Shown: positions 16,077-25,830 of the stretch, in pieces | Layout: every line of letters starts with the position of its first letter | How positions within the stretch are numbered: position 1 is the stretch's first letter | Origin: Candidatus Pacebacteria bacterium CG_4_9_14_0_2_um_filter_40_15 | GTDB taxonomy: Bacteria; Patescibacteriota; Microgenomatia; UBA1400; PJMF01 | Length of the DNA stretch: 49,170 nucleotides | Direction: 5' to 3' | Assembly (NCBI GenBank): GCA_002788675.1 | Contig: PFRS01000004.1 | Coordinates: forward strand, 1 to 49,170 | Notes under the pieces: model-generated | The model's input: the letters and a program-made list of their open reading frames with translations, nothing else | Database searches by the model: none | Told to the model about the DNA's origin: nothing | Made by a program: the position numbers and the translations under genes

Positions 16077-17036
16077 ATGATGAAAAAAACCCTTCATACC
16101 CTCCTTTTAGTAGTTTTTATGCTACAGCTGAGTAGCATGTCGGCAGCAGCACTCGACGTGATTGTGACAAGTTCTGGTGAAATGCAATTTTATAGTGCAC
16201 AAGTACTTGGCGATGAGGATGACCGAGAAGACTCTCGGAAAAGTGAGAAGCGTGAGGATTCTAAGCAAGAAGACAGAAAAGAAGACTCTCGTCCTGAGAA
16301 AAAAGAAGTTCAAGAAAAACCTGAAAAGTCTGTCTCTAAATCTTCTGATTCTCGTTTAAGAGTTTCAGCAGAAAAAGAGAAAGTTGAGCTACATATTGAG
16401 AGTAAAAGCGATACCAGGAGCGAAAAAGTTGAAGACAAAGTAGAATTCAAGACTGAACAGCGAGCAACAACCGATAGGTTCAAACTTGAAGCACCGAGCG
16501 AACTTAAAGAAGCCCGCAAAACAAATCTTGAAGATGCTAAGCAACTACGAAATGAGCAAGTTGAACAGGCTCGTGAAGAACGTAAGCAGAGAACAGAAGA
16601 ACGGGTAGAGATGAGGAGTCAACAACGTGAAGATGGTAAAACTGAGTTCGAGTTTGAGTCCCGTGATGTAAAAGCCAAAGTTAAAAACGCAGAGTTTGTT
16701 ATTGATCCTGAAACAAATGAGATAACGATTATCACTCCAAGCGGTGAAGAAAAAACTATTTCTCACCTTCCTGATCAAGCAGTTGCCCGCATGGTAGAGA
16801 ATGGTTTTTTTGACAACTTACCAGAAGGAACTGATCCAAGCTCACTTGAGTTAGAGTTAGAAACAGGTGAAGATGGCACAGTTCAATACTCGACTACGGT
16901 TGAAAAAGAAGAAAAGTTACTTGGATTCTTTACGCGCAAATATGAGACGCGAATTGAACTTAATGATGAGACAGGTGAAGTTACTGAAGAACGAGTCCCT
17001 ACAAGATCTTTTTTGGGAAGATTATTAGGACTATAA
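16077..17036 (+). CDS. exported, highly charged (K/E/R/D-rich) protein
   Basis: Signal peptide then long charged coil and conserved-looking C-terminal domain. Confidence 0.75.
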   Translation: MMKKTLHTLLLVVFMLQLSSMSAAALDVIVTSSGEMQFYSAQVLGDEDDREDSRKSEKREDSKQEDRKEDSRPEKKEVQEKPEKSVSKSSDSRLRVSAEKEKVELHIESKSDTRSEKVEDKVEFKTEQRATTDRFKLEAPSELKEARKTNLEDAKQLRNEQVEQAREERKQRTEERVEMRSQQREDGKTEFEFESRDVKAKVKNAEFVIDPETNEITIITPSGEEKTISHLPDQAVARMVENGFFDNLPEGTDPSSLELELETGEDGTVQYSTTVEKEEKLLGFFTRKYETRIELNDETGEVTEERVPTRSFLGRLLGL

Positions 17037-17056
17037 ATTTCTAAGAAACTTGTAAA

Positions 17057-17082
17057 GAGCTCACTGCGGTGGGCTCTTTTTT
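17057..17082 (+). terminator. intrinsic terminator
   Basis: AGAGCTCAC-TGCG-GTGGGCTCTTTTTT. Confidence 0.8.
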
Positions 17083-17352
17083 GTATCTTATTGCTTGATA
17101 AAACCTATAGTATATTATATAATTCCCCCCATCATCGGTGAAAATCGATTGCTACTTAAAATGTGATGGTGTTTTTGTGAACCTCCTTCATGCTTTGCGC
17201 GTTGGTTGGAGACACATGGCACTATTTATCTGTAACTAAAACAAAACCTACAATTAAAGTTTCTTTGGGCACTTGGCTGGACATGCTGTGTGTGGCCATG
17301 TGCCCAGAGATTAGTCGCAAGGGCGGCTATTAATACTTGGGTGGAGGTTTTA

Positions 17353-18057
17353 ATGATTCAAAAAATAATTTCCGGTGGTGTAGCACTATTTATTATGGTG
17401 CTGAATGTATTTGGTTTGTGGTTTGTACCCACCACACAGACTGCCTTTGCGCAGGAGGGTGAGGCTCAGGATCTAACTGGGCCAGCTGATTATGAAGTCT
17501 TTTTAGACTGTGTAATCAACTACCTCATTGACAGAGGTTTATACTCTAACATAAGTTTATATGTCGATTCAGATGGAACCCTCGTGGTAAATACACAAGG
17601 TCATTTCACTGAAGAGCAGCTAGCTGGGCTTATAGCTGCGATTCATGCATGTGGCATGCATGCCATGGATATAGAAGTTGATGGGGTCTTGCTCACAACT
17701 GGAATTACGGTAGCTGCGAATGAATTAACATTCACATTGCAGCCTGAGTTTGACACACTTTTTCCGAGTGTGCCAGATGTTAATCCCAATCCATTTGGGG
17801 ATTTCAGGCAGGTCTTGATTAATTTCCTAGCATATGGCTCATTAACAGCCATTAGAATTTTTGATTTTAATGGACTCAGGGATTTGATTGGCCTGATAAA
17901 CACGGCTGTAACACTGGATGAAGCAGGGGCAGCTACGTCGTTGCAACCAATTCCAGTTGTGTCGACCATCCCCCTGCCTACTAAAATGATCATACTTTTT
18001 ATTATTGGGTTGATAGTTACAGTTGTCATCGTTCTTCGAATTCGAAAGAAGAAATGA
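17353..18057 (+). CDS. exported protein with C-terminal sorting-like TM tail
   Basis: GGAGG SD before ATG 17353; signal peptide; C-terminal IPLPTKMIILFIIGLIVTVVIVLRIRKKK. Confidence 0.75.
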   Translation: MIQKIISGGVALFIMVLNVFGLWFVPTTQTAFAQEGEAQDLTGPADYEVFLDCVINYLIDRGLYSNISLYVDSDGTLVVNTQGHFTEEQLAGLIAAIHACGMHAMDIEVDGVLLTTGITVAANELTFTLQPEFDTLFPSVPDVNPNPFGDFRQVLINFLAYGSLTAIRIFDFNGLRDLIGLINTAVTLDEAGAATSLQPIPVVSTIPLPTKMIILFIIGLIVTVVIVLRIRKKK

Positions 18058-18249
18058 CAGTTTAAGTGTATAAGGGTCTTCTTGCGAAGGCCCTTATTTT
18101 TTTAATACGCTTTTAGGTGGAAGGATGGGATTTACGATTCGCTACTACTTATATCTACTTTGTGAAGCTCACATGCACTAAGCAGGAAGTTCGCAGGTGC
18201 TCACTTCTTGCTGGCGCGAACAAGGTTCAAATCTGCGTATACATACTTC

Positions 18250-18285
18250 AAATAAAAACACCCACTTTCGTGGGCATTTTTATTT
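18250..18285. terminator. bidirectional terminator downstream of tRNA-Cys
   Basis: AAATAAAAACACCCAC-TTTC-GTGGGCATTTTTATTT. Confidence 0.75.
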
Positions 18286-18286
18286 G

Positions 18287-18360
18287 AGGCACGGATGGGA
18301 TTCGAACCCACGAACGAAGGTTTTGCAGACCTTGCCATTAGACCACTCTGGTACCGCGCC
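18287..18360 (-). tRNA. tRNA-Cys(GCA), CCA not encoded
   Basis: GGCGCGG/CCGTGCC acceptor, anticodon loop CTGCAAA, GGGTTCGAATCCC T-arm. Confidence 0.94.
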
Positions 18361-18501
18361 ATGTGGCAGATGTGATTATACAGGTAAATGTTCTTTTTTG
18401 AAAAAGAAAATGACAGAAGTCTTTTTTTAGTTGTAGCATATATGTACATAGTAAGCCGAGTGTGAGATACTCTAAAACTTAATGTAAATAGGTTTATACA
18501 G

Positions 18502-19854
18502 ATGAAAAGTAAAGAGAAAATATTTCAAGATTCTTCGAAAGAAAAGAAACAAAAGTTTTCAAAACTATACACCTTGCTTTTTTTACTCTCTTTTATCACA
18601 GTGGTCTTACAGATACCAAACAGCGCAACACACGAAGTACTGAGTCCCGCATTAGTGCAAGCCTTTTCTGAAATTGAAGATGATGTTTCCCAAGCCGAAG
18701 TTGATGAGTTTGAAGACTCTTTTCAAGCTTATGGAGATTTTATAGATACAAGCGAAGGTCAAGACTTTGCCGTACAGAGAGCAGAGTTAGCTGCAAATGG
18801 TGAACCAAATGATCCACTCTTTTTTCAGCAGTGGCATTGGTACAATTTTACAGAAGATGGCAGTTCTGGCACGAACTGGACACAGCTCTATCAAGAAATT
18901 GAATCTCTCAGTGAGGAAGAAAAAGCTGCTTTTAGTGAAGTCATTGTGGTAGTTATGGACTCTGGGCTTAACTATAGTCATGTAGATATCCCAGCCGATG
19001 CTGTTTTTATCAATACTGGTGAAATTCCAGATAATAAGATTGATGATGAGGGAAATGGTTATGTCGATGACGTACATGGCTGTGACATTCTAGATCTTTC
19101 AGGGAACTGTCAGGATATTAGTGATCCTTCGGGCCATGGGACTGGTGTGGCGGGGATACTACTTGCAGAGAGTGATAATAATGAGGGCATTGCCTCTGAC
19201 TTAGGTATCCCGATTAAAGTTATGGAAGTGCGCGTTATAAATGAATCAGGATTTGCTAATTATTCTGATGTTACTAAAGCTCTTAAGTACATTAATAACA
19301 TGGTTGATGCAGGATACCCAATTGTTGCGGTGAATATGAGTTTTGCAGGCTGGTACGAAGGAGAGCTGGCAGCAGATGCAGAGTTAACTGCACTCAGTGA
19401 AAAAGGTGTTGTTTTGGTATCGGGAACAGGAAACTCTGAAAATCAGTACCCGGGAAAAGTTGGCTGGCCAGCAAGAAGAGATGAGGTAATTGCAGTTGGT
19501 GGAAGTGGCCCCGATGGTTGCCACTATGTAGGAGCAAGCTATGGACCTGAAATAGATGTGAGTGCGCCGTATCCTTCTATCTATACACTGTACGACTCTG
19601 ACAGCTATGCGCGAATGAGTGGGACTTCTTTTTCTTCACCGCAAGTAACCTTTTTAGCTGCAATTTTGAAGTCGATGAATCCAGATTTATCACCGGCTGA
19701 AGTTTCTGAAATTATTACCAGTACTGCAAATCTAAGACCAGAATGCGATGCTGAACAAATTGGCAGTGGTGTTGTTGACTATATGGCTGCTTTCTTTTCT
19801 GTGAAATATCCAAATAAAACGTTTTTACCATTTATTTCCAATGGAGGTAGCTAA
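18502..19854 (+). CDS. exported subtilisin-like (S8) serine protease
   Basis: VVVMDSGLNYSH, GHGTGVAGI, SGTSFSSPQVTFLAA catalytic motifs. Confidence 0.93.
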   Translation: MKSKEKIFQDSSKEKKQKFSKLYTLLFLLSFITVVLQIPNSATHEVLSPALVQAFSEIEDDVSQAEVDEFEDSFQAYGDFIDTSEGQDFAVQRAELAANGEPNDPLFFQQWHWYNFTEDGSSGTNWTQLYQEIESLSEEEKAAFSEVIVVVMDSGLNYSHVDIPADAVFINTGEIPDNKIDDEGNGYVDDVHGCDILDLSGNCQDISDPSGHGTGVAGILLAESDNNEGIASDLGIPIKVMEVRVINESGFANYSDVTKALKYINNMVDAGYPIVAVNMSFAGWYEGELAADAELTALSEKGVVLVSGTGNSENQYPGKVGWPARRDEVIAVGGSGPDGCHYVGASYGPEIDVSAPYPSIYTLYDSDSYARMSGTSFSSPQVTFLAAILKSMNPDLSPAEVSEIITSTANLRPECDAEQIGSGVVDYMAAFFSVKYPNKTFLPFISNGGS

Positions 19855-19961
19855 AGTTTTTCTGAGTTTGGACAGGATAGAATGTAACCTGGACACTAGA
19901 TATCTGAGATAAAAAATTAAGGGCGGTGTATTACACATTTTTTGCTATAATACCCAGATCA

Positions 19962-21119
19962 ATGACTAAAAAAAAATCTTTCTATATCCACACTTTTGGC
20001 TGTCAGTCTAACAAGTCTGATAGTGAGCGTATTGCCGGCGATTACAGTGCCCGTGGATATGTTGAAGCCAAAGATTGGAAGTCGTGCGACGACCTAATTG
20101 TTAATACTTGTGCGGTGCGGCAGCGTGCTGAACATCGAGCACGCTCTTTTCTGCATCAAGTAGTAGTTTACTTTAATGAACTTGGTAAACCTCGTCCAAA
20201 GATAATTTTAACTGGCTGCATGGTCCATCATGGCTATGATCAACTGTATAAAATGATGCCGATGGTCGATGAGATCCTACCAATTAATGAAGTTGGCTTT
20301 AATGCCGCGGCAATTCGTAAAGATAAAAAGCACGCTTGGGTGCCAATCTCTGTTGGCTGTAACTCATTTTGTACGTATTGTATTGTCCCCTACTCTCGTG
20401 GTCGCGAAAAATCTCGTTCTTTCGAAGACATCATGACTGAAGTAGCTAATCTTGTGGAAGCTGGGTACAGTGAAATTACCTTGCTGGGCATGAACGTTAA
20501 CTCTTGGGGACTTGAAAAGGTCGGTATTGGTGTGCGTAAGCTCATGATGAACGGAGAGTTTAATCGTGAAGATTTACCTTCAAATCAGTCGCAGTATCTT
20601 TCACCTAAAGGCACTCCCCCATTTGTAAAACTGTTGCAGGCAATTAGTGCCTATGACGAAATTACCAAAATTCGCTTCATGAGTAGTAATCCATGGGATT
20701 TCCATGACGAACTCATTACTGAAATTGGGACAAATAAAAAAATTGATCGTTTCGTACATCTTCCCGTGCAATCTGGAAGTGATAGCGTGTTGTATCGAAT
20801 GAATCGCGGGTATACTCGAGATCATTACATGGATATCGTGAGAAAATTACGCACTGCCGATCCTGAAATTGTGATTGGCACAGATATTGTTGTAGGCTTT
20901 CCTGGAGAAACAGATGAAGAATTTGCAGAAACGGTGGATCTTGCAACACAGGCAAACTGGAAAGTTGGCTTTATAGCCATGTACTCTCCTCGACCAGGTA
21001 CAGCCAGTTGGAAATTGTATGAAGATGATGTTCCGCATCCAGTAAAGAAAAAACGTTGGCAAATACTCGATCAAATAATTAACAAAGACAATTTAGACAA
21101 TAGACCAAAAGTAATCTAA
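19962..21119 (+). CDS. miaB: tRNA-2-methylthio-N6-dimethylallyladenosine synthase
   Basis: FYIHTFGCQSNKSDSERIAG, CNSFCTYCIVPYSRGREKSRS; TATAAT at 19946 supports start 19962. Confidence 0.93.
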   Translation: MTKKKSFYIHTFGCQSNKSDSERIAGDYSARGYVEAKDWKSCDDLIVNTCAVRQRAEHRARSFLHQVVVYFNELGKPRPKIILTGCMVHHGYDQLYKMMPMVDEILPINEVGFNAAAIRKDKKHAWVPISVGCNSFCTYCIVPYSRGREKSRSFEDIMTEVANLVEAGYSEITLLGMNVNSWGLEKVGIGVRKLMMNGEFNREDLPSNQSQYLSPKGTPPFVKLLQAISAYDEITKIRFMSSNPWDFHDELITEIGTNKKIDRFVHLPVQSGSDSVLYRMNRGYTRDHYMDIVRKLRTADPEIVIGTDIVVGFPGETDEEFAETVDLATQANWKVGFIAMYSPRPGTASWKLYEDDVPHPVKKKRWQILDQIINKDNLDNRPKVI

Positions 21120-21122
21120 GTT

Positions 21123-22112
21123 GTGGTACACCAAAAGTTTATGCGACAGCCACTTATCAGCATTGTTGGCACTACAGCCACAGGAAAAACAGCAGTTGCA
21201 CTCGAACTTGCGCAAGCTGCTATAGCTGCAAAAAAATATGCACGGGTGCATCTTATTTCGGCAGATTCACGACAAGTGTATAGTGAGTTAGCCATTCTTT
21301 CTGGCGCAGATGTGCCAGATGATTTTACTGCAGCTTCAGATCCGAATTTTTCTTTTCCTTTTTTTCAAAACCAAGAAAAAACAATTATACTGCATGGGGT
21401 AAGTATGTTAGCTGCCACAGACGAATGGTCGGTTGCGCTTTTTAGGGAGTTTGCACTAAAGATTCTACGCACTGCACTTGGTGCTAATGAGTTAGTGATT
21501 ATTGTTGGTGGCACAGGTTTATATCATGCCCATTTAATGCAGCTAGATCCAGCACTTATGATTCCACCAGATCCGATCTGGCGAGCAGAAGCACTGACAC
21601 TTTCAATTGAATCACTTCATGAAGTTTTGAAGGCGCTTGATGCAAAAAAATTGGAAAATCTTAATCATTCTGATAAGAACAATCCCAGACGTTTGCAACG
21701 AGCCATAGAAGTGGCTCGAACTACACCAATTGCTTTGCCAGAGTGGCAGGTTACAACGATTGCTGGTTACACGCAACAGTATTTTGGACTCAGTATTTCT
21801 CGGGAGGCATTGGCCGAGAGAATTCAACTGCGTGTTCAGAAACGACTTGAGCAAAAGGTGCTTTCAGAAGTTACTGCATATTTTTTAACCTATGGTGAAC
21901 TTGATTTGCCAAGTGCTTCGACTCTAGGTTTGAAAGAGTTATGGGCATATCAGCAAGGTGAAATAAGTCGTGAAGTTGCACTTGAGAAATGGACCACTGC
22001 AGAAGTACAGTATGCACGCCGACAAGCTGTTTGGTGGAAGAAGCAGCCGGGGATGCACTGGCTGGATTCAACGCTGGCTGCAGCACAAATACTTGAGAGC
22101 ATTACCGAGTGA
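21123..22112 (+). CDS. miaA: tRNA dimethylallyltransferase
   Basis: ISIVGTTATGKTAVALELA...LISADSRQVY...VGGTGLYHAHL. Confidence 0.93.
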   Translation: MVHQKFMRQPLISIVGTTATGKTAVALELAQAAIAAKKYARVHLISADSRQVYSELAILSGADVPDDFTAASDPNFSFPFFQNQEKTIILHGVSMLAATDEWSVALFREFALKILRTALGANELVIIVGGTGLYHAHLMQLDPALMIPPDPIWRAEALTLSIESLHEVLKALDAKKLENLNHSDKNNPRRLQRAIEVARTTPIALPEWQVTTIAGYTQQYFGLSISREALAERIQLRVQKRLEQKVLSEVTAYFLTYGELDLPSASTLGLKELWAYQQGEISREVALEKWTTAEVQYARRQAVWWKKQPGMHWLDSTLAAAQILESITE

Positions 22113-22143
22113 CTTCAAGAAAAACCTCCTGTATACTAAAACT

Positions 22144-23151
22144 ATGTTAGAGTATCTTAAAGAAAAGCATTCCGTATTTATTGATCCTATCTCTGTCATA
22201 TATATATTGTCCATTTTTGGATTTTTATATTTTCTATTCATGATTAAGCAGATAGTTATTTTGCTTATTCTTGCCTTTATTATCATGGTTGCATTAAATC
22301 CTGTGGTGGTAATTTTGCAGAAGAAATTAAAAGTTCCAAAACCAATTGCCATTGCTCTTTCATACGTGTTTTTAGTGATTGTTTGCGGCTCGTTTATTGG
22401 TCTCATCGTGCCGCCATTAGCATCGCAATTCATTGGTTTTGTGAGTCATCTTGATTTACCTGGATTAAATGACTATATAAAAGAAATTAATTTTTCTCTG
22501 CAAGAAGCTAGTCAGTTAGTGCAGCAGATGGGTCAATCAGTTGGAGTAGCATTTAATATAGTTACGTCAGCATTTAATGGCCTTTTTACCGTTGTTACTC
22601 TTTTTATGGTTTCTTTTTATCTTATGCTTGAGCGAGAAGACTTGCATAAAAAAATGAGCTGGTTTACTTCAGACAAGAAAATCATTGAACGCGTTGAAAT
22701 TTTTATTAATCAAGCTGAAGAACAGCTGGGAGGATGGGTCCGTGGTCAGCTGTTGTTAATGTTGACTATTGGGATTGTTACCTTTATCGGTTTGACTGTG
22801 CTTCGAATTCCCTATGCTCTCCCACTTGCCTTAGCAGCTGGATTACTCGAGATTTTACCTAATTTAGGTCCGACGTTAGCTGCAATTCCAGCCATTGCTA
22901 TTGCCTATATTTCGTTTGGCCCGGTGAGTGCTTTATTAGCGCTGATTTTTTACGTAATTGTGCAACAGCTCGAAAACAACTTACTTGTGCCTAAAATTAT
23001 GGCAGCAAATGCTCATGTAAATCCACTGGTGGCGATCGTTACCATTTTGATTGGTGTTGAAATTGGCGGTGTTGTTGGCGCTTTCCTTGCAATACCAATC
23101 TATATTGTGATTCGTTTAATCTATAGTACCTTTCTTTCACTCAAAAAATAA
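22144..23151 (+). CDS. AI-2E family transporter (PerM-like)
   Basis: Multi-TM; LGGWVRGQLLLMLTIGIVTFIGL...LLEILPNLGPTLAAIPA...VQQLENNLLVPKIM. Confidence 0.92.
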   Translation: MLEYLKEKHSVFIDPISVIYILSIFGFLYFLFMIKQIVILLILAFIIMVALNPVVVILQKKLKVPKPIAIALSYVFLVIVCGSFIGLIVPPLASQFIGFVSHLDLPGLNDYIKEINFSLQEASQLVQQMGQSVGVAFNIVTSAFNGLFTVVTLFMVSFYLMLEREDLHKKMSWFTSDKKIIERVEIFINQAEEQLGGWVRGQLLLMLTIGIVTFIGLTVLRIPYALPLALAAGLLEILPNLGPTLAAIPAIAIAYISFGPVSALLALIFYVIVQQLENNLLVPKIMAANAHVNPLVAIVTILIGVEIGGVVGAFLAIPIYIVIRLIYSTFLSLKK

Positions 23152-23222
23152 TTTTGTGTTTGTAAAAGTTGCGTGCCAGAGATTGCCTGGCTAGATTTCT
23201 GTGAAGAAGGTATAATACTCCT

Positions 23223-23575
23223 GCTGCAAAGATCAGATATTGGCTAGCGCGCAAGCGTTAGAGGAAAGTCCGGACAGCTGAACAGAGGGTGTTGTACGAA
23301 AGGTCTGCTCGCAAGAGCACACACCAAGTACAAGATTTCACGCAAGTGGAAGACAGTTAGAGCAACAGTGACGAATCGGGTGGCTCCGAGTGAAACGACC
23401 AAGCTTCTGGGTGTGCGCGTGCCATTGGTGCGCGAGCGGCAATCCTCCCTGCTGCAACTGGCGAAGTTCACCGTATTGCATCTGTTCGCGAGTCTCTTCA
23501 TTGAGGCCGGTGATAAGGTCCCAGGCATAGATAGATCAATATCAAATACAGAATCTGGCTTATGATCTTTGCAGC
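23223..23575 (+). ncRNA. rnpB: RNase P RNA
   Basis: GAGGAAAGTCCGGACA and ACAGAATCTGGCTTAT signatures; P1 GCTGCAAAGATCA/TGATCTTTGCAGC 13 bp; TATAAT just upstream. Confidence 0.96.
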
Positions 23576-23697
23576 GAACGTTTTTAAAATCATAGCTATG
23601 AATACCCCGAGTGTGACGAGCTTTGCAGCTTGCAAAAAGAGTCAACACCAGGTATCACTATACTAAGTGTAGATTTACTGCACGCTGAAAGGAACCT

Positions 23698-24381
23698 ATG
23701 TATCAGTCTCTTCTCACTTCATTCCAAGTGTTTGTCACTGAAGCAGTTGTCTCGGTAGCAGATTATTTGCCAGCTATTCTTGGCGCGATTGTATTATTGA
23801 TTGTGGGTTCAGTTATAGCCAATGCTATTAAAGGTTTGGTTATCAAACTATTTGAATCAATCAAACTTTCGAAGGCAGTAGAAAAAACTCCGATTGAACA
23901 TTTTCTGCAGAATGCAGATATAAAAATGAAGTTCGAGACCATTCTTGGTACCGCTGCCTACTGGTTAGTGATGCTCGTTGTGTTGCAATCGGTGGTTGCA
24001 ATCTTAGGTCTGAGTTCACTTTCATTGTTGCTTTCAACAGTCTTAGCTTACATTCCAAAAGTGATTGCTTCGATAGTGGTCCTTTTCTTTGGTGTGTTAC
24101 TTGCAGGGTTAGTTGAATCATTCGTAAAAGGTGCACTCAAAACTATCGATGCAAGTAGTTCACGTTTTTTTGGAAAAATCGCAAGTTATCTGGTTGTAAC
24201 AGTCGCTGTGTTAGCTTCAATTTCTGAGCTCGGTATTGCTAATGAATTTATTTTAATTCTCTTCATTGGATTTGTGACTGCTCTCTCATTGGCTGCTGGT
24301 TTAGCCTTCGGTCTTGGAGGACAAGATCTGGTTAGAGACTTACTTAAAGAATGGTATAAAAAAGCCAAAAAAGATAACTAA
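23698..24381 (+). CDS. small-conductance mechanosensitive channel-like membrane protein
   Basis: TM-helix repeats, SLAAGLAFGLGGQDLVRDLLKEW. Confidence 0.75.
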   Translation: MYQSLLTSFQVFVTEAVVSVADYLPAILGAIVLLIVGSVIANAIKGLVIKLFESIKLSKAVEKTPIEHFLQNADIKMKFETILGTAAYWLVMLVVLQSVVAILGLSSLSLLLSTVLAYIPKVIASIVVLFFGVLLAGLVESFVKGALKTIDASSSRFFGKIASYLVVTVAVLASISELGIANEFILILFIGFVTALSLAAGLAFGLGGQDLVRDLLKEWYKKAKKDN

Positions 24382-24392
24382 GGAATACGCAC

Positions 24393-25169
24393 ATGACCGT
24401 TTTACAGGCAGTCTTCCTGGGACTCGTCCAGGGTTTAACTGAGTTTTTACCCGTTTCAAGTTCAGGGCATTTGGCACTGAGCCAGTACTTTGTGGGACTG
24501 AGTGAAGGCACCCTTTCGTTTGACGTTTTTCTTCACTTCTCTACTTTATTAGCTGTGATTATTTTCTTTAGAAAAAGAATTCTTGCTTTGCGTCTGCCTG
24601 ATTTGTGGTTTCTCGGCATAGCCAGTATTCCTGCAGTGGTTGTAGGACTCGTATTTAAAGATTTGTTAGAAAGTGCATTTTCTTCGTTATACCTTATTTT
24701 GGCTACACTCTTTATTACTGGATTAATTAATTTACGCATTGCTCGACTCCTAAAAAAACAAGCTGAAACTGATGCTGAAGAGTTGACTACAAAAAAAGCA
24801 GCCGTGATTGGTATTTTTCAATCGTTTGCTTTGCTCCCTGGAATTTCTCGATCAGGTTCAACGGTACTTGGTGCTGTGTATTCCAAATTGTCACGAAAAA
24901 ATGCCTTTGAGTTTTCATTCATTATGAGCATTCCCGTTATTTTTGGGGGAAGCATGTTGCAGTTACTCGATGTCTATCAGGCAGGCGAGTTGCAGTCCAT
25001 TGATGTTTCAGTCTTTTTAATTGGCGGATTGGCTGCATTTATTGCTGGTGTTGTTAGTTTGAAAGTGTTTAGATACGTAATTGAGAAAGCACGCTTTGAA
25101 TGGTTTGGCTGGTACTGTATTAGTCTAGTTGTGTTTGTAGCTCTGTTTGATATTGTCCCTAGGCTGTAA
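24393..25169 (+). CDS. uppP: undecaprenyl-diphosphatase
   Basis: LQAVFLGLVQGLTEFLPVSSSGHLAL, LPGISRSGST. Confidence 0.95.
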   Translation: MTVLQAVFLGLVQGLTEFLPVSSSGHLALSQYFVGLSEGTLSFDVFLHFSTLLAVIIFFRKRILALRLPDLWFLGIASIPAVVVGLVFKDLLESAFSSLYLILATLFITGLINLRIARLLKKQAETDAEELTTKKAAVIGIFQSFALLPGISRSGSTVLGAVYSKLSRKNAFEFSFIMSIPVIFGGSMLQLLDVYQAGELQSIDVSVFLIGGLAAFIAGVVSLKVFRYVIEKARFEWFGWYCISLVVFVALFDIVPRL

Positions 25170-25188
25170 GGCTGTTAGAGAGAGTTTT

Positions 25189-25821
25189 TTATTCTTTGCC
25201 AAAGTGAGCAACGGTAATGCATTTATACCCAGGTTCTTTGATACTGGTGCAATCAATTGCAATGCCAATGTCGGTATATGACGCATCAAGCATTTGTTTG
25301 TTGTGCGTTTCACTTTTAACCCATGCCTGAAAAATTTCCCACTCACTACCAATATTAAAGGCCAGATTTTCACCTGCTTTACTATACTGATATCCTGCCA
25401 CTTGAATAAAATGCCAGGTTGATTGGTCGTTTTCATCGGCGTGGCGATAATAGTCATTGGCAATCATGTCGTTTAGTTTGAGTTGTGCTGAAGCGGTCAG
25501 CTTGGGGTTGGCTTTGAGTTTTGGCATGTTGAAGTTTTCTCGATGCGCATTTACTAGGAGGAAGAGTTTGTTGGGATCAAGCTGGGAGACTGATGTGCCG
25601 AGTACTTTGTTTGGTACCTGAGGTGAAGTAGCTGGAAGTTCTGTAGGCGTTGTTTTTTGAAGAACACTCTCATCTATATTCTCTTTTTCTGGCGGCAGCT
25701 GTGGCGTATGAAGCGTTGTTGTAGCGGCTGTATACACGAAGAAACCGGTCGCAAGCAGAACAACTGATGAGACTACTCCGACAAACAAAAGTAGTGGTTT
25801 TGACCAGGTAGGTATACGCAT
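25189..25821 (-). CDS. CAP/SCP-domain exported protein
   Basis: VNAHRENFNMPKLKANPKLTASAQ...AGENLAF...VKSETHNKQMLDASYTDIGIAI. Confidence 0.88.
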   Translation of the reverse strand: MRIPTWSKPLLLFVGVVSSVVLLATGFFVYTAATTTLHTPQLPPEKENIDESVLQKTTPTELPATSPQVPNKVLGTSVSQLDPNKLFLLVNAHRENFNMPKLKANPKLTASAQLKLNDMIANDYYRHADENDQSTWHFIQVAGYQYSKAGENLAFNIGSEWEIFQAWVKSETHNKQMLDASYTDIGIAIDCTSIKEPGYKCITVAHFGKE

Positions 25822-25830
25822 CTCTTGGGC

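Noticed and set aside
17290-17352. N-terminal extension of the 17353-18057 ORF
   Set aside because: It runs through the leader hairpin; GGAGG immediately before ATG 17353 plus a signal peptide support the shorter start.
18205-18235. GGTTCAAATC resembling a tRNA T-arm upstream of tRNA-Cys
   Set aside because: Flanking bases do not form a T-stem or acceptor stem; no complete cloverleaf could be drawn.
18197-18449. ORFs 18197-18430 (+) and 18201-18449 (-)
   Set aside because: They are translations through the tRNA-Cys gene (GWDSNPRTKVLQTLPLDHSGT / ARYQSGLMARSAKPSFVGSNPIRAS) and not protein genes.
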